Origin: Lachnospiraceae bacterium UBA7093
GTDB lineage: Bacteria > Bacillota > Clostridia > Lachnospirales > Lachnospiraceae
Length of the DNA stretch: 64,000 nucleotides
Assembly: GCA_002492465.1 (NCBI GenBank)
Contig: DKYT01000020.1
Location: 118,411 to 182,410, forward strand
Direction of reading: 5' to 3'
Position numbers and translations under genes: made by a program. Positions 44,074 through 53,557 of the stretch are shown here, in pieces. The notes beneath the pieces are model-generated. The model did not search any database. It had not been told where the DNA came from and was given only the letters and a program-made list of their open reading frames with translations. Each line of letters starts with the position of its first letter. Positions within the stretch are counted from its first letter, which is position 1.

Positions 44074-44136
44074 GCCGCCTCCTGTCATTCTGATCATTTC
44101 CTTCTCCTATTATCAGAATAACATTATGGCAGTCCC

Positions 44137-44166
44137 ATAAAACGGACTTTAACTGGTATGGGTCAA
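44137..44166 (-). promoter_or_regulatory. Weak predicted promoter at the edge of hairpin element 2
   Basis: On the minus strand TTGACC (44161-44166) and TTTTAT (44137-44142) are 18 bases apart, pointing at the small-protein/glycosylase group. The -35 lies inside the outer end of the long inverted repeat. The -10 matches the consensus poorly. Confidence 0.3.
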
Positions 44167-44541
44167 GAACAGCATATCACCGGACGGCACAGCGCAGAAC
44201 GGCAGGACATAAATGGCACAGGGCAGGGCGGCACAGCGGCTGGGTATGGGCGTATAGAGGTTCAGGGCTTTTGAGAGAAATTGGTCATTTCACTTACGGA
44301 ATGGCAGAATACCCAGGGAGATTCCGCCACGGATGGCGGAATCAGGGGTCTGCGGCATGGACGCCGCTAGACCCCGACCCGTACAGTTTGAAGCAGCCTT
44401 TCCATTCCGTTAGAGAAATCCAATTTCGAGCCAGACCTGAACCTCTATACGCCCATACCCAGCCGCTGTGCCGCCCTGTGCCATTTATGTCCTGCCGTTC
44501 TGCGCTGTGCCGTCCGGTGATATGCTGTTCCTGCGCTATAC
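44156..44541. repeat. Long inverted-repeat hairpin element 2
   Basis: Left arm 44167-44266 and right arm 44436-44530 are perfect reverse complements apart from one 5-base insertion in the left arm (near gcagggcagggcgg). Weaker pairing extends outward to 44156 and 44541. Inside, gaaattgg...acggaatgg pairs with ccattccgt...ccaatttc. The top has two adjacent hairpins: 44320-44343 (gattccgcc/ggcggaatc) and 44345-44375 (ggggtct gcggc/gccgc agacccc). The right end lies four bases before the TAA of the Na/Pi cotransporter, so it would form its 3' UTR. No open reading frame inside looks real. Confidence 0.92.
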
Positions 44542-44545
44542 TCCT

Positions 44546-46318
44546 TTAGGGAAGCACATACTGCTCCCGCAGTTTCTTCACTTCCGCAGCAAAGACTACA
44601 TTGTCCTTGCTGGTAAGATTGTCCTGATACTCATGGGTATCAAAATTTTCTTCGTTCAACTGCAGCAGACAGAGAGCAATGTTCGAGCAATGATCCGACA
44701 CTCTCTCATAGTTGGTGGTAATATCCGAAAGCACAAAGCCCATCTCTATCGTACATTTTCCTTTGCGAAGGCGCTTAATATGGCGTTTCTTGATTTCGGA
44801 ATTCAGATAATCAATGACCTCCTCCATAGGCTCCACCGTGCAGGCAAGCTTCAGATCCTCCTCACAGAATACCTGAATGGAGGTATTGATAATATCCTTC
44901 ACTGCTCCGGTGAAAATTGCAAGCTCTTCCTCCGCCTTCCTTGAGAAGGACATTTCCTTCTCGTACATTTCCTTTGCAGACTCCATAATATTAATGGCGT
45001 GATCGGAGATTCTTTCAAAATCACCGATACAGTGGAGCAGCACGGAAAGCTCCTGGCTGTCCTTTGCCGTCAGATGCTTACTGCTTAATTTGATCAAATA
45101 AGAGCCAAGTTCATCTTCATAATGGTCTACCAGCTCCTCCAGCTCAATCACCTTGCCCGCTTCCTTTTTATCAAACCGATCCAGCATACGGATTGCCGTA
45201 AATAAGGCATCCCTGGCATAATTCGCCATATCTACGGCGGCGTTTTTACACTGCTCCAGGGCAACTCTCGGCGTGTTTAAAAAACGAGGATCCAAAATTT
45301 GAATTTCTTTCTTCACCGCACTGATCGCCTGAGTCTCCGCCTCGGTTTCTGGAAGTGTCAGATATACCAGTTTTTCCAGCACCCATGTAAAAGGGTACAT
45401 GAGGATAACCGATACCACGTTGAAGGCAGTATGTATCACTGCGACCCCCAAAGCACTTGCCGGCTGACTTAAAAAGGTAAAATGAACGACCGCATTCAAA
45501 GTATAGAAAATCACCATAAAAGCAACCGCTTTTATGATCTTATAATACAGACCGATCAATGCCGCCCTCTTTGCCTGTCTGCCTGCGCCTGCGCTGGAAA
45601 GAAGAGCCGCCACACAGTCTCCGATATTTTGTCCCATAATAATGGGAATTGCAGTGGAATAACTAACGGCACCTGAAACGCAAAGTGCCTGGAGAATACC
45701 TACAGAAGCTGACGATGACTGGATAATCGCCGTCAGTACAAGACCGATCAACATACCCAGCACCGGATTGGAAAACATAAGCAGTATATTTGTAAAATCA
45801 GAATTTTCCGCCAGGGGCTTCACCACGTTTGACATGGTTTCCATTCCTGTCATAAGTACTGCAAAGCCGATCATAATGGTGGCGGCAACCTTTTGCTTTT
45901 CCCTTTTGCTCATGCTGCGCATCACAACGCCCACAAAAGCTAAAATCGGAGCAAAGGAAGAAGGCTTTAAAAACTGAAGGAACATGCCCGAGCCTTCTAC
46001 GCCCGTAAGGCTTAAAAGCCATGCCGTCACTGTAGTTCCCACATTGGCTCCTAAAATAACCCCTATTGCCTGGGAAAGCTTCATAATACCCGAATTGACA
46101 AATCCCACCACCATAACGGTGGTTGCAGAGGAGGACTGGATCACGGCGGTTACGCCTGCCCCTAAAAGAATCGCCATAAGTTTATTGGAGGTAAGCTTCT
46201 CCAAAATAATCTCCAGTTTACCTCCGGATGCTTTTTTTAATCCGTCGCCCAGCACTTCCATTCCATACAGAAACAAAGCAAGACCGCCAACCATCGTTAG
46301 TATACTAAAAATATCCAT
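44546..46318 (-). CDS. Na+/phosphate cotransporter family protein with C-terminal PhoU-like domain
   Basis: The 590-residue protein has two NaPi-II repeats in residues 1-310; each has the QSSSA signature (AVIQSSSATTVMVVGF and AIIQSSSASVGILQAL). The PhoU-like cytoplasmic helical domain occupies about residues 340-560 (LLHCIGDFERISDHAINI and ITTNYERVSDHCSNIALC). It imports phosphate with sodium, with the PhoU part probably regulating transport. It follows mfd by 81 bases on the same strand. Its stop codon abuts hairpin element 2. Confidence 0.92.
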   Translation of the reverse strand: MDIFSILTMVGGLALFLYGMEVLGDGLKKASGGKLEIILEKLTSNKLMAILLGAGVTAVIQSSSATTVMVVGFVNSGIMKLSQAIGVILGANVGTTVTAWLLSLTGVEGSGMFLQFLKPSSFAPILAFVGVVMRSMSKREKQKVAATIMIGFAVLMTGMETMSNVVKPLAENSDFTNILLMFSNPVLGMLIGLVLTAIIQSSSASVGILQALCVSGAVSYSTAIPIIMGQNIGDCVAALLSSAGAGRQAKRAALIGLYYKIIKAVAFMVIFYTLNAVVHFTFLSQPASALGVAVIHTAFNVVSVILMYPFTWVLEKLVYLTLPETEAETQAISAVKKEIQILDPRFLNTPRVALEQCKNAAVDMANYARDALFTAIRMLDRFDKKEAGKVIELEELVDHYEDELGSYLIKLSSKHLTAKDSQELSVLLHCIGDFERISDHAINIMESAKEMYEKEMSFSRKAEEELAIFTGAVKDIINTSIQVFCEEDLKLACTVEPMEEVIDYLNSEIKKRHIKRLRKGKCTIEMGFVLSDITTNYERVSDHCSNIALCLLQLNEENFDTHEYQDNLTSKDNVVFAAEVKKLREQYVLP

Positions 46319-46399
46319 TATCCTATCCTCCGGATGTTCGTAAAAAGCAGCTACATTTTTTATTCTACACTATTTCGTTCCTTTTGGGTATAGGCTTTT

Positions 46400-49300
46400 T
46401 TATTTCCTTTGCAGAATCTCCATATCCCCAAGCAGCGTCTCCGTCAGTTCCAGCAAGGTCTGGGCGTCCTTTTCCACCATACCGCTTTTTTTATAACGGT
46501 ACAAAAAGCTTACCATCTTATAGTTAAAGGAAAGCTTTTCATGCTTCTTCAAAAGCTCCGGTATTCTTTCTCCGTAAATCCGGGCATCTCTCTTCAACGT
46601 AATCAGAATCTCTCCGTTTTTGCCCTTGATATCCGTAATATAAAGCCTGTGCGCCCTGACTCGGATCATGGAAATCCGGAACAGATTCTGTACTGCCGGC
46701 GGAATCTGCCCGAAGCGGTCCAAAAGCTCCTCCTTCATGTCGTCGCACTCGACTTGGTTTTCAATACCGGCGATTCGTTTATAAATATCCAGCTTTTGAA
46801 TTTCATTGACGATATAGGCAGGAGGAATAAAAGCGTCCACATCCAGATCCACTGTGGTGTTAAAATCTTCCACAACGCTGACACCCTTTAAATTTTTCAC
46901 CGCTTCGTTGAGCATCTTGCAGTACAGGTCATATCCCACTGCCTGCATATGTCCGTGCTGTCTTGCTCCCAACAGATTCCCCGCTCCTCTGATCTCCAAA
47001 TCCCGCATGGCAATTTTAAAACCGCTTCCCAAATCCGTAAACTCCTTAATTGCGGCAAGCCTTTTTTCCGCTACCTCCCTTAACATTTTGTCCCGTTTGT
47101 ACATAAGAAAGGCATATGCGGTGCGGTTGCTTCTCCCCACTCTTCCACGAAGCTGATAAAGCTGGGAAAGCCCCATGTTATCAGAATCATGGATAATCAT
47201 GGTGTTTACATTGGAAATGTCCAACCCTGTCTCAATGATGGTAGTGGACACCAGCACGTCGATCTCACCGTTGATAAAATCGTACATAATACGCTCCAAC
47301 TCCCGCTCCTGCATCTGCCCATGGGCAAAGGAAACCACCGCCTCCGGTACCAGGCTTTGGATGGAAGCCGCCACATCCGCAATTTGATTCACCCTGTTAT
47401 AGACATAGTATACCTGCCCGTTTCTGGACAGTTCCCGCACGATCGCCTCCCTGACCATTTCCTCATTGTATTCCATCACATAGGTCTGAATGGGCATTCT
47501 GTCCCCAGGCGCTTCCTCCAACACACTCATATCCCTGATGCCCACAAGGCTCATATGCAGGGTTCTGGGAATGGGTGTCGCCGTCAGGGTAAGCACATCC
47601 ACATTCTCCTTCATTTTCTTGATCTTTTCCTTGTGAGCAACCCCAAAGCGCTGTTCCTCGTCGATGATCAAAAGTCCCAGATCCTTGTAGACAACGTCCG
47701 CCGACAAAACTCTGTGGGTGCCGATTACAATATCCACCAGCCCTTTTCTCAGATCCTCCACCGTTTTTTTCTGCTCTCCGTTGGTTCTGAATCTGGACAG
47801 CATATCCACCCGCACGGGAAAATCCTTCATCCGCTGGATAAAGGTGTTATAATGCTGCTGCGCCAAAATGGTGGTGGGCACCAGATAAACTACCTGCTTG
47901 CCCTCCTGCACAGCCTTAAACGCCGCCCGAATGGCAATCTCCGTCTTACCGTAGCCCACGTCTCCGCAGATCAGCCGGTCCATAATTTTGGTGCTTTCCA
48001 TATCCTCCTTGGTGGCGTTGATGGCAAGTATCTGATCCTCTGTTTCTTCAAAGGGGAATGTCTCCTCAAATTCTTTCTGCCAGACTGTGTCCGGTCCGTA
48101 CTGAAATCCGTTCTTCTGCTGGCGGGCGGCATACAGCTCCACCAGATCCTTTGCCACCTCCCCTGCTGCCTCCCGGACCCTGCTCTTGGTTTTGCTCCAC
48201 TCCTGGGTTCCAAGCTTGTTCAGCTTGGGGCGTTTTGCATCGGCGGAGGCGTACTTTTGTATCACATCCAGCCCGGTGGCAAGGACATAAAGATTACCGC
48301 CATCCCGGTACTCGATCTTAATGTAATCCTTTACCACCTTTTCAACCTCTACCTTTTCAATACCTTTATAAATACCCAGTCCATGATTTTCATGAACCAC
48401 ATAATCTCCTACCTTTAATTCGTTAAAGTCGTTGATCTTGCGCCCTTCATAGGTTTTTCTCTTTTTCTTCTTCTTTTTGTCGGCGCCAAAAACATCGCTT
48501 TCCGATATGACCACAAACTTAAGCAGGGGATACTCAAACCCCTTCCGTACTCTGCCATAAAAAGTCATGATCTCTCCCGGCTGAAGCTCTCTGTCCGGAT
48601 CCTCCGTATAAAATGCCGTCAGTTCTTCATCCCTCAGATCCCTGGCAAGTCTTTCCGCCCTGGTTCTTGAGCCGGACAAAAGAAGTACCCTGAAGCCTCT
48701 TTTTTTGTAACGCTTCAAGTCCTGTACCAACGCCTCGAAGCTATTGTTATAGGAAGAAATACTTTTGACAGAAAGATCTACTTTTCTCTCCGGTTTAAAC
48801 AGGTTGTTTTTCAACTCCAAAGAGGCAAGGGTAACCAGCCTTCTCTGCTGCAGCTTCGCCGCTACCTCCCCCTGGGAATACAAAAGCTGCATCTGACCCG
48901 GCAGAATATACCCCTTTTCCACCCGGTGTATCATGCTTTCCCGGAATTCCAGTTCCACCGCCTCCGCATGCTCCTTCACCCTTGCAGGCTCGTCTATAAA
49001 AACGCAGGTCTTATCTTTGTCCAATATTTCCAGAAAGGACACCGTGTTTTCATAAAAATAATGAACATAAGCATCCAGATTCACCAGGTTTCGGAATTCC
49101 AGAACCTGCTCCTTCAACTCCTTTATCTGGGTTTCAACCCGGTGGGCTTCTTCCGTATGAAATTCCTTCCGCAGCTTCTCGGAAAAGTTCCTGCCCTCCT
49201 TTTCGATCTTTTCCATACCCTTTTTCAAGCGTTCATCGGAAAGCAGCATCTCTCCCGCCGGATAAATGGTGATGCCGGAAAGCTTTTCAATGGAACGCTG

Positions 49301-49924
49301 GCTTAACACATCAAAGCTGCGAATGGATTCTACCTCATCTCCCCACAGCTCGATTCGGTAAGGATTTTCCTCTGTCAGGTCAAAAATATCCACAATACCG
49401 CCCCGGATACTGAACTGCCCGGGCATTTCCACCTGATAGCTTTTCTCATAGCCCATCTCTACCAGCTGCAGGGCAAGCTTCTTTTCATCTACCTGCCCCC
49501 TGCTGTTGATGGTTAAAAGATGCTCCTTCCACACCTCAAGAGGAATCTGAGGCGCCATCAGACTGCTGAAGGTGGTAACCACCGTTACCGGTTTACCCTC
49601 CAATATTCGCCTTAAGCATTTTACCCTCTCCGTTACCAACTGGTTTCCGTGAATATCCGCCTGATAAAAAATCAGATCCTTCGCCGGATATGATGTGACA
49701 TTTTTGTCATAAAACCGATAGTCTTCCAGCAGTTCTTTCACCCGCAGATCGCTGAAAGTAACCATGAGTCTGTATTTAAACCCGCCGCCAAGTCCGTATG
49801 TCATGTGCAGCTTTTGGGACTCCACACATCCCGTCAGCGCCACCGCCGTCCTGTCCTTCTGCAGCCGGTCCCTTATCTCCAAAAACTCCCCCATCTCCTC
49901 CAGGGGCGCCGTTAATGCTCTCAT
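46400..49924 (-). CDS. mfd: Transcription-repair coupling factor Mfd
   Basis: The protein has 1174 residues from ATG 49924; an upstream GTG at 49942 is possible but less likely. The N-terminal UvrB-like region is followed by the RNA-polymerase-interacting domain (about residues 495-560, LKVGDYVVHENHGLGIYKG), the translocase core with Walker A GDVGYGKTEIAIRAAF (about 653) and DEEQ box IIDEEQRFGV (about 753), the TRG region ARQHGHMQAVGYDLY and a C-terminal TRCF domain. Mfd removes stalled RNA polymerase and recruits UvrA. A run of six lysines (about residue 485) precedes the RID. It follows pth by 20 bases, the usual order in Firmicutes. Confidence 0.97.
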   Translation of the reverse strand: MRALTAPLEEMGEFLEIRDRLQKDRTAVALTGCVESQKLHMTYGLGGGFKYRLMVTFSDLRVKELLEDYRFYDKNVTSYPAKDLIFYQADIHGNQLVTERVKCLRRILEGKPVTVVTTFSSLMAPQIPLEVWKEHLLTINSRGQVDEKKLALQLVEMGYEKSYQVEMPGQFSIRGGIVDIFDLTEENPYRIELWGDEVESIRSFDVLSQRSIEKLSGITIYPAGEMLLSDERLKKGMEKIEKEGRNFSEKLRKEFHTEEAHRVETQIKELKEQVLEFRNLVNLDAYVHYFYENTVSFLEILDKDKTCVFIDEPARVKEHAEAVELEFRESMIHRVEKGYILPGQMQLLYSQGEVAAKLQQRRLVTLASLELKNNLFKPERKVDLSVKSISSYNNSFEALVQDLKRYKKRGFRVLLLSGSRTRAERLARDLRDEELTAFYTEDPDRELQPGEIMTFYGRVRKGFEYPLLKFVVISESDVFGADKKKKKKRKTYEGRKINDFNELKVGDYVVHENHGLGIYKGIEKVEVEKVVKDYIKIEYRDGGNLYVLATGLDVIQKYASADAKRPKLNKLGTQEWSKTKSRVREAAGEVAKDLVELYAARQQKNGFQYGPDTVWQKEFEETFPFEETEDQILAINATKEDMESTKIMDRLICGDVGYGKTEIAIRAAFKAVQEGKQVVYLVPTTILAQQHYNTFIQRMKDFPVRVDMLSRFRTNGEQKKTVEDLRKGLVDIVIGTHRVLSADVVYKDLGLLIIDEEQRFGVAHKEKIKKMKENVDVLTLTATPIPRTLHMSLVGIRDMSVLEEAPGDRMPIQTYVMEYNEEMVREAIVRELSRNGQVYYVYNRVNQIADVAASIQSLVPEAVVSFAHGQMQERELERIMYDFINGEIDVLVSTTIIETGLDISNVNTMIIHDSDNMGLSQLYQLRGRVGRSNRTAYAFLMYKRDKMLREVAEKRLAAIKEFTDLGSGFKIAMRDLEIRGAGNLLGARQHGHMQAVGYDLYCKMLNEAVKNLKGVSVVEDFNTTVDLDVDAFIPPAYIVNEIQKLDIYKRIAGIENQVECDDMKEELLDRFGQIPPAVQNLFRISMIRVRAHRLYITDIKGKNGEILITLKRDARIYGERIPELLKKHEKLSFNYKMVSFLYRYKKSGMVEKDAQTLLELTETLLGDMEILQRK

Positions 49925-49944
49925 GTAAGCCTTTCCTTTCACTA

Positions 49945-50538
49945 CTAAGATTGGTTTTCCTGTTTAGGAGAAACCTTTCGGTTAAACGCATTCATCGCCT
50001 GATCCGTATGACCCGCCAGCATCAGCTCCGCCGCATGCAGTGCCTTCTCCACCCCTTCTTTCATCAGAGGCTTTTCTTCCTCCGAAAAATGTCCCAGCAC
50101 ATAATCGGCAAGATCATATCCTTTGGGCTTTTCGCCCACTCCTATCCGAATTCTCTGAAAGCCTTCGCTGCCAAGCTGCCTGATAATATTCTTAAGTCCG
50201 TTGTGCCCTCCGGCGCTTCCGCTTTTCCTCACCCGGATCTGTCCTGGAGGAAGGCTGATATCGTCTGAAATAACAATCAGTTCTGTTTCTATATCTATTT
50301 TGTAGTAATCCGCCAGGGGACGAATACTCTCTCCGCTTAGATTCATGAAGGTCAGGGGCTTTGCCAGAATCACTTTCTGACCGTTTATCATGCCCTTACC
50401 TGTGACCGCTTTGTTTCGAACATCCATAACAGAAATATGATATTTATCCGCCAATGCATCGATGGCTTCAAAACCGATATTATGTCTTGTATTATCATAT
50501 TCCTTTTTGGGATTTCCAAGTCCTGCTATTATAAACAT
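49945..50538 (-). CDS. pth: Peptidyl-tRNA hydrolase
   Basis: The 197-residue enzyme begins MFIIAGLGNPKKEYDNTRHN, with catalytic His20. It continues LAKPLTFMNLSGESI, VISDDISLPPGQIRVR and GSAGGHNGLKNIIRQLG, the full Pth signature. It releases peptides from tRNAs dropped during translation. Length fits the family. It precedes mfd, a conserved Firmicutes arrangement. Confidence 0.97.
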   Translation of the reverse strand: MFIIAGLGNPKKEYDNTRHNIGFEAIDALADKYHISVMDVRNKAVTGKGMINGQKVILAKPLTFMNLSGESIRPLADYYKIDIETELIVISDDISLPPGQIRVRKSGSAGGHNGLKNIIRQLGSEGFQRIRIGVGEKPKGYDLADYVLGHFSEEEKPLMKEGVEKALHAAELMLAGHTDQAMNAFNRKVSPKQENQS

Positions 50539-50554
50539 AACCTTTCCTTTCTCC

Positions 50555-51904
50555 TTATACCTTTACAAAATCCCCCTGCTTTCCGCGACGCTGTAACCAG
50601 GCAAAGGCAGCCAGGCAGATCAGCACCGAAACCAGGGATCCCCCTGCCGTGGCAAGCCCCATAGGAAACAGGGTGTGGGCAAAAAGCTTCGATGTTACAT
50701 ACACGCCGGGAATGCGCATCAACACAATTGCCGTGATGTTATGCAGGAAAGAAAGCTCCGACCTGCCGCAGGCACAAAAATATCCGCTGAAGCAGAAATG
50801 AATTCCCGCAAAGATACAATCCCAAATATAGCCTCGGATATACTGTCCCCCCAATACAATAACAGCTTTGTCGGAAGTAAACATGCCCACCACCGGCTGC
50901 GATGTAAATTGTATCAGGACAGATACTGCAATTCCAAAACCTGCCGCAATCAAAATGGCATATTTCAGTGTCTGTATCGCCCGCTGGTTTTTCCCTGCGC
51001 CAATATTCTGGGCGCAGAGAACCGAAACAGTGGAGAGCATGGAAGAAGGTACCAAAAACAAGAAGCCAATCACTTTTTCCACAATCCCTACCGCCGCAGC
51101 ATCATTTAGCCCTCTTTTGTTTGCAATAATAGTAATGATAATAAAGGCAACCTGAATCAGCCCATCCTGACAGGCGACAGGAATGCCGATTTTTAATATT
51201 TTTCCTGTAATTTCCTTTTGGGGTTTCAAATCCTGCCCCATAAGGGAAATTCCCATTTTCTTTTTCAAAATCACCGCCAGGGAAGCCGCCACGCTGATTG
51301 TCTGCGCCAAAACCGTTCCCAATGCCGCCCCAGACGCTCCCATATGGAAGCTCCCGATCAGCAGATAGTCCAAACCAATATTTGCCCCACATGCCACCGC
51401 GATAAAATACATGGGGCTTTTAGAATCTCCCAATCCTCTGAAAACAGAGCTGATGATATTATATGCTGTGATAAAGGGAATGCCTGCAAAGCATATGGTC
51501 AGGTAAGCGACGGTACCCGAAACCGCTTCCTCCGGTGTGGAAATAACAGAAACAATAGGTTTTACAAGAATCAGAAGCAAAACGGTAACCGCAATCGACA
51601 GCCCCGCAAACAACGTGACCGTATTCCCCACAGTGCCGGAAGCTCTTTTCCGGTCATTTGCCCCAATTGCCTGGCCAACGCTTACGGTAGTACCCATAGC
51701 AAGACCGACGATCATCACCGTCAGCATATGCATCACCTGTCCCCCCAGGGAAACAGCCGTGGTACTTTCCACTCCCTCAAACTGACCGATGATAAAAAGA
51801 TCCGCCAAGCCATAAAGGGTCTGCAAAAAATATGATAAAAGATACGGCAGTGAAAAATATACTATATTCTTCAGTACACTGCCCGATGTAAGATTTTTTT
51901 CCAT
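50555..51904 (-). CDS. MATE family efflux transporter
   Basis: The protein has 449 residues from MEKNLTSGSVLKNIVYFSLP; an upstream ATG at 51940 would add 12 residues. It has twelve membrane segments in two similar halves. LADLFIIGQFEGVESTTAV after the first helix and VGQAIGANDRKRA are typical of the NorM/DinF-like MATE families. It would export drugs or metabolites using Na+ or H+. It lies between spoVG (with its own terminator upstream) and pth. Confidence 0.92.
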   Translation of the reverse strand: MEKNLTSGSVLKNIVYFSLPYLLSYFLQTLYGLADLFIIGQFEGVESTTAVSLGGQVMHMLTVMIVGLAMGTTVSVGQAIGANDRKRASGTVGNTVTLFAGLSIAVTVLLLILVKPIVSVISTPEEAVSGTVAYLTICFAGIPFITAYNIISSVFRGLGDSKSPMYFIAVACGANIGLDYLLIGSFHMGASGAALGTVLAQTISVAASLAVILKKKMGISLMGQDLKPQKEITGKILKIGIPVACQDGLIQVAFIIITIIANKRGLNDAAAVGIVEKVIGFLFLVPSSMLSTVSVLCAQNIGAGKNQRAIQTLKYAILIAAGFGIAVSVLIQFTSQPVVGMFTSDKAVIVLGGQYIRGYIWDCIFAGIHFCFSGYFCACGRSELSFLHNITAIVLMRIPGVYVTSKLFAHTLFPMGLATAGGSLVSVLICLAAFAWLQRRGKQGDFVKV

Positions 51905-51991
51905 CTGTTCCGGAAATCCCCCTTCCCTCCCACCCTTCATAGTAAACCCTATAATTGCCGCATAGTCAACCTATTTTTCACCACTTTCAAT

Positions 51992-52019
51992 AAAAAGAGA
52001 CCATCCTTCGATGATCTCC
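51992..52019 (-). terminator. Intrinsic terminator after spoVG
   Basis: On the minus strand gagatcatc-gaag-gatggtctc forms a nine-pair stem (one G-T pair) followed by ttttt. It lies about 50 bases after the spoVG stop codon. Confidence 0.8.
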
Positions 52020-52068
52020 TTCTTGTTTCTTAAGATGATTTTGAAAGCGCGTCCACGCCCAATTCCGG

Positions 52069-52341
52069 TTATTCCTCATCCGGTTCCAGCAATGCTTTCT
52101 GGTACCTGTCCAAAATGATTGTCTGGATTTTTTCTCTTGTAGATGAATTAATCGGATGGGCGATATCCCGATATTCACCATCTGTAGCCTTTTTACTGGG
52201 CATTGCGATGAACAACCCTTTGTCTCCTTCTATCACTTTAATATCGTGAATCACAAACTCTTCATCAATTGTAATGGAAACAATTGCCCTCATTTTTCCT
52301 TCTTTTGTAATTTTTCTCACTCGTACATCTGTTATCTGCAT
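52069..52341 (-). CDS. spoVG: SpoVG, RNA/DNA-binding regulator
   Basis: The 90-residue protein matches SpoVG throughout: QITDVRVRKITKEGKMRAI, FVIHDIKVIEGDKGLFIAMP and HPINSSTREKIQ. It is a conserved Firmicutes nucleic-acid-binding protein affecting sporulation septum formation and surface-polysaccharide or virulence genes. The ribosome binding site is gggggac. It sits 97 bases after glgD and has its own terminator. Confidence 0.97.
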   Translation of the reverse strand: MQITDVRVRKITKEGKMRAIVSITIDEEFVIHDIKVIEGDKGLFIAMPSKKATDGEYRDIAHPINSSTREKIQTIILDRYQKALLEPDEE

Positions 52342-52438
52342 TTTCTCGTCCCCCTTAGTCAGTCACTAATATCCAAATTTCTTATGATTAACGTTGGCCT
52401 CCCATCGAATGCGAATCATGTTTCTCTGCCTGAGTGCA

Positions 52439-53557
52439 TTACATTACGTATCTGTCATTCCTTTCTAGCACAATTTTAATGCCATCATTGCCAGTATGAT
52501 ATGAATTTGCTCTGATCGTATCGCGGCTCTCCACAATACAATTCTCTATATGGGTGTTATCTCCTATATAAACATCGTTTAAAATAATTGAGTTTTTAAT
52601 GTAGCAGTTGTTTCCAATGTATGCCTTCTTAAAGATCACAGAGTCCTCTACAGTTCCGTTGATAATACAGCCGCTGGAGATAATGCTGTTTCTCACCTGA
52701 GAGCCTACATTATATTTTGCCGGAGGCAGATCGTCTACCTTTGAATAGATATCCGGATACTGTTTGAAGAAGTAATCTCTGATCTCCGGTTTCAGGAAAT
52801 CCATATTGGTGTTGAAATAATCGTCTACCGTAGCGATATTTCTCCAGTAGTCCTGAAGCTTATAGCCATAAATCCTCTTCATGTTCTTGTAGCGGATCAG
52901 AATATCCTTTACGAAATCATATCTGTCCTCTTCTGCACATTTTTCGATCATCTCTATGAGCTGACGTCTTCTCACCACGTAGATACCGCAGGAAATGGTA
53001 TTGGACTTTGCCACAATGGGCTTTTCCTCAAACTCTTCAATGCGGCTTTCCTCGTTCATTTTAATGGTTCCGTACCTGTCTACGTTCACATTTGCCGGCA
53101 TGTTCTTACATACAACCGTAATGTCCGCCTTCTTGGCAATGTGATATTCCAGCACCTTATTGTAATCCATCTTGTAGACACAGTCGCCGGAAGCGATCAC
53201 CACATAGGGTTCATGGCTGCTTTTTAAGAACGACAGGTTCTGGGCGATAGCGTCAGCCGTACCCCTGTACCAGGAACTGCTCTCCGCAGTGGTTGCCGGC
53301 GTGAATATATATAAGCCTCCCTGCTTACGCCCGAAATCCCACCATTTGGAGGAATTCAAATGCTCATTCAGGCTTCTTGCATTATACTGGGTGAACACTG
53401 CCACCTTCTGAATGTGGGAATTAGACATATTACTCAGTGCAAAGTCAATGCTCCGATAACTGCCTGCGATGGGCATTGCACATACAGCTCTCTTCTGTGA
53501 GAGTTCTTTCATTCTATAACTGTTTCCGCCTGCTAATACTATACCAATTGCTCTCAC
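52439..53557 (-). CDS. glgD: Glucose-1-phosphate adenylyltransferase subunit GlgD
   Basis: The 372-residue protein has an N-terminal nucleotidyltransferase domain (VLAGGNSYRMKELSQKRAV, a degenerate form of the usual GGxGxRL loop) and a C-terminal left-handed beta helix from about residue 285. The altered loop marks it as the GlgD-type, probably regulatory, subunit that pairs with GlgC to make ADP-glucose for glycogen. It overlaps the glgC stop by four bases. Confidence 0.95.
   Translation of the reverse strand: MRAIGIVLAGGNSYRMKELSQKRAVCAMPIAGSYRSIDFALSNMSNSHIQKVAVFTQYNARSLNEHLNSSKWWDFGRKQGGLYIFTPATTAESSSWYRGTADAIAQNLSFLKSSHEPYVVIASGDCVYKMDYNKVLEYHIAKKADITVVCKNMPANVNVDRYGTIKMNEESRIEEFEEKPIVAKSNTISCGIYVVRRRQLIEMIEKCAEEDRYDFVKDILIRYKNMKRIYGYKLQDYWRNIATVDDYFNTNMDFLKPEIRDYFFKQYPDIYSKVDDLPPAKYNVGSQVRNSIISSGCIINGTVEDSVIFKKAYIGNNCYIKNSIILNDVYIGDNTHIENCIVESRDTIRANSYHTGNDGIKIVLERNDRYVM

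Noticed and set aside
44271..44944. Plus-strand open frames across hairpin element 2 and the end of the Na/Pi cotransporter
   Set aside because: They run through inverted-repeat sequence and antisense to a certain gene, without ribosome binding sites.
48450..48480. Poly-lysine codon run in mfd as a slippage or phase-variation site
   Set aside because: The A/T-rich codons are interrupted (mixed ctt/ttt on the plus strand) and the frame is intact; such lysine runs occur in other Mfd proteins.
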